DNA of 64,000 nucleotides, taken from NCBI GenBank assembly GCA_963556495.2, contig OY747702.1:53345286-53409285 (forward strand), given 5' to 3'. Below the pieces are notes generated by a model. It saw only the letters and a list, made by a program, of their open reading frames with translations, did not search any database and had not been told where the DNA came from. Origin of the DNA: Valencia hispanica (lineage: Eukaryota > Chordata > Actinopteri > Cyprinodontiformes > Valenciidae). How positions within the stretch are numbered: the first letter of the stretch is position 1; each line of letters begins with the position of its first letter. The position numbers were made by a program, and so were the translations under genes. Below, piece after piece: positions 58,276 to 64,000 of this stretch.

Positions 58276-59769
58276 CTGCTAGATTGACATTAAATTTAAG
58301 TCAATGGAGATTTCCTAATATTACGATTTTTGTTTTATTCTCCATCACTCCTGGTTTAAAAGTGATTTCTGTCATTCAGGGATCAAAGCATCCGACCTGG
58401 ATTTCCTCAGTCAGTACACAAGAGTAAAAGCATCGACTTTCCAAACAATGTAAAGTGAGCACTCAGCGAAGGCTTAACATGGATTTTCAGGTGACTTTGG
58501 TGTAACAGAGTTTAATAGTTCTGGTATGAGCTCGCTCTACGTTATTTTCTAAGCTCAGCGATCCGTGATCCCCTACAGCTCAGGATCAATTATATAACAC
58601 ATCTGTCGTCAAGACGTTGTTCCTGGGGCTCCGAGTGGACAAACAAAAACTTCCCTGATGATATCAAGATTTCCACCCCACACTTTTGCACACACAATCA
58701 CGCACATGCAGAAAAAAACATACAATCACTTGGCCTTGCCATCCTTCCCTTTGACTTTCCTCGGATAGGAACAGCTGAACTAAAGGGTCTTTTTCTCTGA
58801 TCTAAAACCAGGCTGGTATTGTCTCAAAAGCAGGATGTGAAACCTAAACTCAAATGCATTAAATATAGAATACCCTGGTGTGTATGGGAGAGTGCTTCTC
58901 TGCAGCTGTGCAACGTAAGGATCTTCTGCGTGACCCGAGCATGTCGGAGTCACTGTGTATGTCCCCTCGTTCTTATTTTTCAGGAAGTGCAGCGTCGAAC
59001 CCTACGCTTCCCCCCGCAGCTCATTGTTACCTGAGCAGGAGAAGGAAACAACTGCAGATCCAACGCTTGTTTTTCAGCCTCTCTGGCTTTTGTCTCTGCA
59101 GAGGAAAGCAGAAACTGGCACCATGTGTGCAAATTGATGTAAATACAAGAAACGTGTGCTTGAGATGGAAACCTGGTGAAATGTGATTTTTACTTTTAAT
59201 CTTCAAACATGTAATGGATTTTAAGAGCACAATCCAAAATGTCCAGAGTGTGCAGCGGCTTCTAGTGTCTCAAACTGCAAACCTCGCCAACAGAAGACAT
59301 CCGAATGAAGCAAAAATGTAGGTTTTCATGTGAAGACTTATCCTCCCCCCTTTGAGCAGACCAGCGACTGTGCGCTCTCATGTAAGAAAAGCCTGCATCC
59401 GAGAACCAAGGAGTGAGTTATTGGTTGCAACCGAGTGCTACTCACGCCTCCCGCCACTTCACACATGCTTGCCGAATCGGTTGTGACGCTGCTTCTAACT
59501 GGTTTCTATGGGTGTGTGGTGCATCGAGTATTGCAGCGCTGCCCCTCCCCTACTAGTTGCTGTGAACTTCCAGTAAACTGGAAGAGAGAGGGCTACTACA
59601 CTTTTCCTTCCCTTACAAGAAGACAAACTCGGGTGATTGGAAACATTATCGGATGCAAAACACCCAGACAACCATGGTGTGGTAATTTATGCAGCACCAG
59701 CCAACACGTTTATTGGGGAAACTGCTACGAGAAGCATGACTATTAAACAGCCGACTGCAGGCTAGCTAC
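58276..59769. other. AFG2A upstream intron, no feature seen
   Basis: Open frames of 60-103 codons lack domains. No element border recognised apart from the hAT copies on either side. Confidence 0.42.
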
Positions 59770-60467
59770 TAGGGGTGTGACGGTACACAAAAGTCACAGT
59801 TCGGTATGTTTACACTTTAATCAAGAAGAAAAAAATACAAATACACATAGGATTTTTGTTTCTTTGATTAGAATAAAACAAAGAACCGTTTTTCCTGAAT
59901 TCCTTCCTTTCAATTTCTGAAATGAATTTGATTTTATTATGTTCTAAAACTTAAAAAAGTTAAAAGTATATAAATGACAGGATATTTGATTGGATTTTTT
60001 TAAATGAATAAAAGAGTACAGGCAGACATAGCCAGAGTAGAAAACAATGTAACCACTTGAGAAAAACTTGAAAACAGTCGGTGTTGATGTTTAGAAATGT
60101 TTAAATAATACTTTGCCCATATTTGAGAATAAAACATGCTTAAATAACTTTGTTTTCACATTGTTTTGTTATTGCGACAAACTAGTCTCCAAGCTGTACT
60201 TGAATGCAGCATGGGCAGCTGTTGGGAAAATCCAGTGCAGAGCGTATTATGGACTTTTATTGTTGTTGAATGATGCGTTCGCTGGCAAGGTTCTGGTTCG
60301 GCCCATCTTTTTTTCTACTGTAGCTGCATGAGAAACCATTAATGTTCCCAAATAGAAGAGTTTAGTGATTCTTTCTGTTTTGCTTTGGTGTCACTTTTTA
60401 AAGTTGCTCTGCGGAACATTGCACTGTGCTCTGAGTTTCAAATACATGTACTGTTGTTACACCGCTA
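59770..60467 (-). mobile_element. hAT family, copy F
   Basis: 698 bp, ends TAGGGGTGTGACGGTACAC and TGTTGTTACACCGCTA. Target duplication CTAGCTAC (59762-59769) and CGAGCTAC (60468-60475), one change. Interior as in copies B and E, with an internal deletion relative to E. No coding capacity. Confidence 0.88.
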
Positions 60468-61019
60468 CGAGCTACATGGGTAAACAGACAGGCTACACAA
60501 CCAGCTAATATCAGATCATTAAACTTGAGTTAAACAACACAAAGCAGAGCAGAAAAAAATATATTATTGAAGCATTTTGACAACAAGATCCCATAAAAAA
60601 AAATTCTGGATCCTTAGTTTACCTAAGTACGGAGCCCTCTTTAATTCAAGGTGTTCCAATTATGCAGCGTCACCTGCTCCATGCATCTATGCACAGATGG
60701 CGCAGGCCTATGCGCATAACCCCCAGGGGGCAAGGTGGGCATACACTGTGCGATTTTTGGCTAACTTCTAGCCTATTTTCCAATCATTCAGTTTGTCCTC
60801 AAAGCCGCATAAAAATAAATATTGTTTCCCCAAGAATATCTCCTTGCCTATTTAATTTAAGGCTTTTTGTCTCTCTCACTTATGTTACAAAATAACTGGA
60901 GAAAAAGTTTACGGTTAACTGTAGCAGAGTCCTGCACAATTTTACCAACTCACACCTGCCGGCACCCCTTAAGATGATTTTTGAACCCGACCCGGTACCC
61001 GCTAGAGAAAGTATAAACT
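60468..61019. other. AFG2A upstream intron, little identified
   Basis: The phrase CTCCATGCATCTATGCACAG followed by a CATACACTGTGCGATTTT piece resembles 49921-49968, so part of an unnamed repeat may be present. Confidence 0.4.
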
Positions 61020-61059
61020 ACTAGCTGTCAAAATGCAAATGAGCTGTCAAAAATAGACC

Positions 61060-61245
61060 AACACCCTTCAGGTGACCACGCGCACCTGTCACAATAGGCC
61101 ACGCCCCTTCCGGTGTCCATGTCCACCTGTCACAATAGACGATGCCCCTTCTGGTTGCCACTCCCCTTCCGGTTGCCACACCCACCTGTCAAAATATGCC
61201 ACACCCCTTCCGGTTGCCACGCCTTTTCGGTTGCCTCCCTCTAAT
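61060..61245. repeat. Minisatellite-like C-rich array
   Basis: About four degenerate units of roughly 41 bases built on CACGCCCCTTCCGGTTGCCA and CACCTGTCACAATA. The plus frame over it (repeated SGCH/LPVAT words) is a by-product of the repeat. Confidence 0.7.
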
Positions 61246-61900
61246 GGTTCAATATATTGTATTACAGCCTATAGCATAAATAGCGCACCCAATGGTTTGA
61301 ATCTATCCCCTCGGTGTCATGAGAACATGTCCGAACAAGTCCCTTTAATAGAATACGGTCTGGGCTCTGTCTCAGCATGGCTCCTTGAGCATTCCATTTT
61401 ATTTTAAACAGCTAAAAGGTGCTTTTTAGCTTCCTCACTTTAATGTATAACCACATTAGCTCCAGCACTCTAGAGATACCATTACATCTGATTCTTACAA
61501 CTCAACCATGATCAATTAAACTTGTAAGAGCACTAAAAAGAGAATTTATTCACCCACAGCTATGTTGAAGCAGATGCTCATGCTTTTGTTGATTTTAAAA
61601 ATGCACCATTACACTGTCTTTAAAAACAGAAAAGGATAAAAAAAAAATCACTTTAAACCTGGTTGCTTTAAGCTGGAAATAAGAAATCTACTAAAGTTAC
61701 TGATAAAAAAACAGTCCACCAATCTGCGTTTGACACGCCCCTGCTCTGCTTTGTATTCAATGTTGTCGGAAAACAGTTAATCTCTACAGCATGCTGGAAG
61801 GACCTCATTCAACCATCCGACCTTAAGGACACGGAGCACGGTGCTGGCGTGGCTGCGACGAAAAAAAGAAAACAGCGGTTTCAGGAAGACGGCGTCAACG

Positions 61901-62231
61901 GCGAAACTCCGCTCTGAGGTGAGTTAACTGTTTGTTAAGTTCTGTTTACTGTTTAGATAAGAGTATTACCGTATTTTTATTTATTTTATTATATTCCTGA
62001 CTTTTACCTGTGTTTTTTCCATAGTACCTGATCAATGCAGGGAGCTGCAGTGGTTAGCTGTGAGACTCAGTCTGGAGCGGATCAAAGGTGTTAGGGATTG
62101 TTACAAAGCGAAACTCCGCTCTGAGGTGAGTTAACTGTTTGTTAAGTTCTGTTTACTGTTTAGATAAGAGTATTACCGTATTTTTATTTATTTTATTATA
62201 TTCCTGACTTTTACCTGTGTTTTTTCCATAG
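61901..62231 (+). repeat. 124-bp intron-like segment present twice
   Basis: 61901-62024 and 62108-62231 appear identical over all 124 bases, 207 apart. Each copy runs from GCGAAACTCCGCTCTGAG, through a donor-like GTGAGT, to a pyrimidine-rich TGTGTTTTTTCCATAG acceptor. The sequences after the two acceptors are alike but clearly diverged (TGATCAATGCAGGGAGCTG versus TGATCGATGCCAGGAGCTG). It lies just ahead of the polymerase relic on the same strand and could be its leader. Confidence 0.85.
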
Positions 62232-62417
62232 AACGTGATCGATGCCAGGAGCTGTAGTGGTGTCTGCAATTTTATCAGCGTCGGTGGATCTGCACAGCGC
62301 CAGCCTTACTATTTCAATTAACAGTGAGACTCTGTCTGGAGCTTTCTCCAGCTTGTGTGTATTGTCTGACTCTGAATGTTTTTTCTTGTCCTTTTTTTTT
62401 GATCGTATGTTTAAATA

Positions 62418-62984
62418 ATGCAACATCAACCAGTCACTATGAATGTCTCAGAGGAGCTATATAGTCCTCAACCGTCTAGTCAGGAAGATGAAGAGTTTCA
62501 GATCAATGTGCGTGACGAATTCAATAACATAGAGATCCGACACAACTTTGTACGGCCTGAGGGCGATCATCCGTGTCCGTATGAATTTCATAATCACATA
62601 ATGAATATGCTCAGGGGTCTATCAGACCGGGTTACACCGCTGGTTAACTCTAACGAAATTGTGCAGATTGAGGTTAATGGACCCGGCGTGTCTTGCAGCG
62701 TGACTTTCTCTGTCGATGAAAGGGGGAGTAATGTCATGCAGCAGTTCGAAACGTTTTTCGATGATCTGATGCAATCCAATGCCAAAATAGCCTCAACAGA
62801 GCGTTTGGAGTTTGTAATTCCAACAGTGCGTGATCTTAGCGGGGGAGCTAGACGAAGAGCCGAAATGTCTCTCGTTTGTGAGCTGATACATAAGAAGAGA
62901 CGGCACCTATATATTGTGAACAATGATCGAGATCATAAACTGTGTTTTGCTATTAGCTTAGCCTGTAGGTATACAGCTCGGTAG
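62418..62984 (+). pseudogene. Polinton-type polymerase B, segment 1 (N-terminal)
   Basis: 189 codons in frame with a stop at 62982-62984. ATG at 62418; a second at 62427 is equally possible. The N-terminus is acidic (SQEDEEFQINVRDEF). The end, with a LYIVNNDRDHKLCFAISLAC stretch, resembles the conserved D/N-x-LCFAxAI motif before the cysteine clusters of Polinton polymerases. The first 150 residues match nothing I recognise. The frame is lost by one base step right after this segment. Confidence 0.6.
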
Positions 62985-62988
62985 AGAG

Positions 62989-63297
62989 TTGCAACAGCGT
63001 GCAAGCCTTTCAGAACACACCCCCGTCAGATCAGGCGATATCCACAAATTTGAGAAGTTGTTGAATAGAAAAATAGTTGTTTTTATCAGAAGTTATGGAG
63101 AGAGAGCTCTAGGGAAGATTCAGACCGACTTCGAGGACCGAAGCAGGACTGTTTTTCTATTGCACTTCCGAGACCATTACTACGGGATCAAAAACTTGAA
63201 GGGTTTTATAGGGGCTCGGGGTATTTGCCACTACTGTTTCGATCCTATAGGGCATAAATACAATCGTATGCAAAGGTTCGTGCGCTGTCTGCAATGA
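62989..63297 (+). pseudogene. Polinton-type polymerase B, segment 2
   Basis: About 102 codons in the next frame. It contains LLNRKIVVFIRSYGERAL, then a HYYGIKNLKGFIGARGICHY segment with a Cys-x2-Cys pair (CHYC). The ATG at 62989 is an accident of the frame change and not a gene start. It ends in a stop where homology moves to the following frame. Confidence 0.6.
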
Positions 63298-63421
63298 TGC
63301 TGCGTGTGCTCAGGGGGTTACAAATCCGATTCTTTGTCATGACTGTAACAGATATTGTAAGAACCAGACATGTTACGATAGACATAAAGTACCTCAGCTA
63401 AAACCCAGGGCGAGTGTGATG
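63285..63421 (+). pseudogene. Polinton-type polymerase B, segment 3 (Cys-rich)
   Basis: About 45 codons in the third frame: CNDAACAQG, CHDCNRYCKNQTCYDRHK. The spacing of cysteines and the closing His fits a metal-binding knuckle between the N-terminal part and exonuclease of this polymerase family. Ends in TGA at 63422-63424. Confidence 0.6.
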
Positions 63422-63422
63422 T

Positions 63423-64000
63423 GATCAGGTGAATAAATGTCCCAACTGTGGGTTAAACTATAACCAGAGTCTCACAACAAGCAAGAAGCATGTGTGCCAA
63501 GGGAAGAAATGTAGGATTTGTGGGGATAAGCTTGACAAGGACCAGCCGGCATCAGACCATAAATGTTATATCCAGACATGTTCTGTCGATACCGAAATAA
63601 GTGAGGTGATTTTTTACAATATCGAAACTTACCCTGGTGCGCAGGGTGAGCATGTTCCATTTCTGATCTGTTCAAAGTCCACATCTGGTGAGGAGTGGTC
63701 AGCCTACGGCAGTGATTGTATTCGCGAGTTTGTTCGTGAAATCAGGAGGCCAGGGCGTCGGAATTATACGTGTGTAGCCCATAATGCTAGAGCTTTTGAT
63801 TTCTACCTTGTTCTGAATGCAATGACAGAGATGGGTTTAAATCCTGACATCATTATGCAAGGGTGTAAAATTCTGAGCATCACCGATCCTGATTACGGTT
63901 TGAGATTCATTGACAGCCTATCTTTCCTTGCCATGAAGCTTAGTAAAATACCTGAAGCCCTCGGTTTTCCTGACCAAAGCAAGGGCCATTTCCCACACCA
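63423..64000 (+). pseudogene. Polinton-type polymerase B, segment 4 (exonuclease), open to window end
   Basis: 192 codons without a stop, back in the frame of segment 1. CPNCGLNY and CRICGDKL add two more Cys pairs. The exonuclease part has VIFYNIETYPG (Exo I position), HNARAFDFYLVLNAM (Exo II, Asp kept) and MQGCKILSI with FIDSLSFLAMKLSKIPEALG, typical of Polinton polymerases; it stops at GHFPH, a family hallmark. At Exo I, Asn (codon 63618-63620) stands where the first catalytic Asp is expected. The polymerase catalytic motifs lie beyond 64000. Confidence 0.75.

Larger units (their letters stand above)
62418..64000 (+). mobile_element. Polinton/Maverick-type element, 5' part of polymerase region, truncated by window end
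   Basis: Four consecutive plus-strand coding segments (listed next) add up to the N-terminal and exonuclease part of a protein-primed family B DNA polymerase of the Polinton/Maverick or adintovirus-like group. The element lies in the large AFG2A upstream intron, in opposite orientation to the gene. Terminal inverted repeat, integrase, ATPase and capsid genes are not in the window, so class assignment rests on the polymerase alone. Confidence 0.75.

Noticed and set aside
62594..62923. 109-codon minus-strand frame
   Set aside because: Antisense shadow of Polinton polymerase segment 1.
63472..63684. 70-codon minus-strand frame
   Set aside because: Antisense shadow of Polinton polymerase segment 4.

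Overview
The window is vertebrate, almost certainly teleost fish, nuclear DNA: AT-rich, with no bacterial gene organisation, canonical GT-AG introns, and a dense mix of fish-type repeats (L2, Rex1-like and RTE-like LINE pieces, tRNA-derived SINEs, Tc1/mariner, hAT, PIF/Harbinger and TTAA-targeting elements, an LTR and a Polinton/Maverick). The species cannot be named from the sequence.

Only one host gene is visible. Five exons on the minus strand encode a continuous 209-codon stretch of AFG2A (SPATA5), an AAA+ ATPase: 42622-42776, 30414-30623, 20058-20111, 18034-18113 and 10009-10135, in transcription order. All five have AG acceptors and GT donors, and the codon phases match at each junction. 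They cover the end of the first ATPase unit and its linker, then the second ATPase core (Walker A GPPGCSKT, Walker B VFFDEID, and the ATNRPD segment). The 5' part of the gene lies above 64 kb and the 3' part below 1. Almost everything else is intron, filled with layers of transposons.

Layout. 1-10 kb: tRNA-like repeat, an LTR candidate, an L2 LINE with a palindromic-end DNA element inside, a solo Tc1 terminal repeat, and a Harbinger-like element. 10-20 kb: LINE tails, a hAT element nested in a LINE tail, a hAT copy with remnants of a BED zinc finger, and an intron almost filled by one old Tc1-like copy that LINEs have split. 20-30 kb: a second copy of the hAT family, and a young Tc1-like element nested in an older one. 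30-43 kb: two more hAT copies, a solo LTR inside a repeat whose empty site survives elsewhere in the window, an antisense L2, a perfect 22-bp-arm palindrome and microsatellites. 43-61 kb, upstream AFG2A intron: a TTAA element carrying a nested SINE, a second TTAA element, a Rex1-like reverse transcriptase relic, tRNA-derived SINEs, a telomere-motif element, an RTE-like fragment and two more hAT copies. 61-64 kb: a minisatellite, a 124-bp intron-like segment present twice, and the 5' part of a broken Polinton-type DNA polymerase B running off the window end.

The points most worth following are the exact duplication of an intron-like segment ahead of the Polinton polymerase, the six-copy hAT family with its BED-finger remnant, and the nested insertions that give a relative order of transposition.
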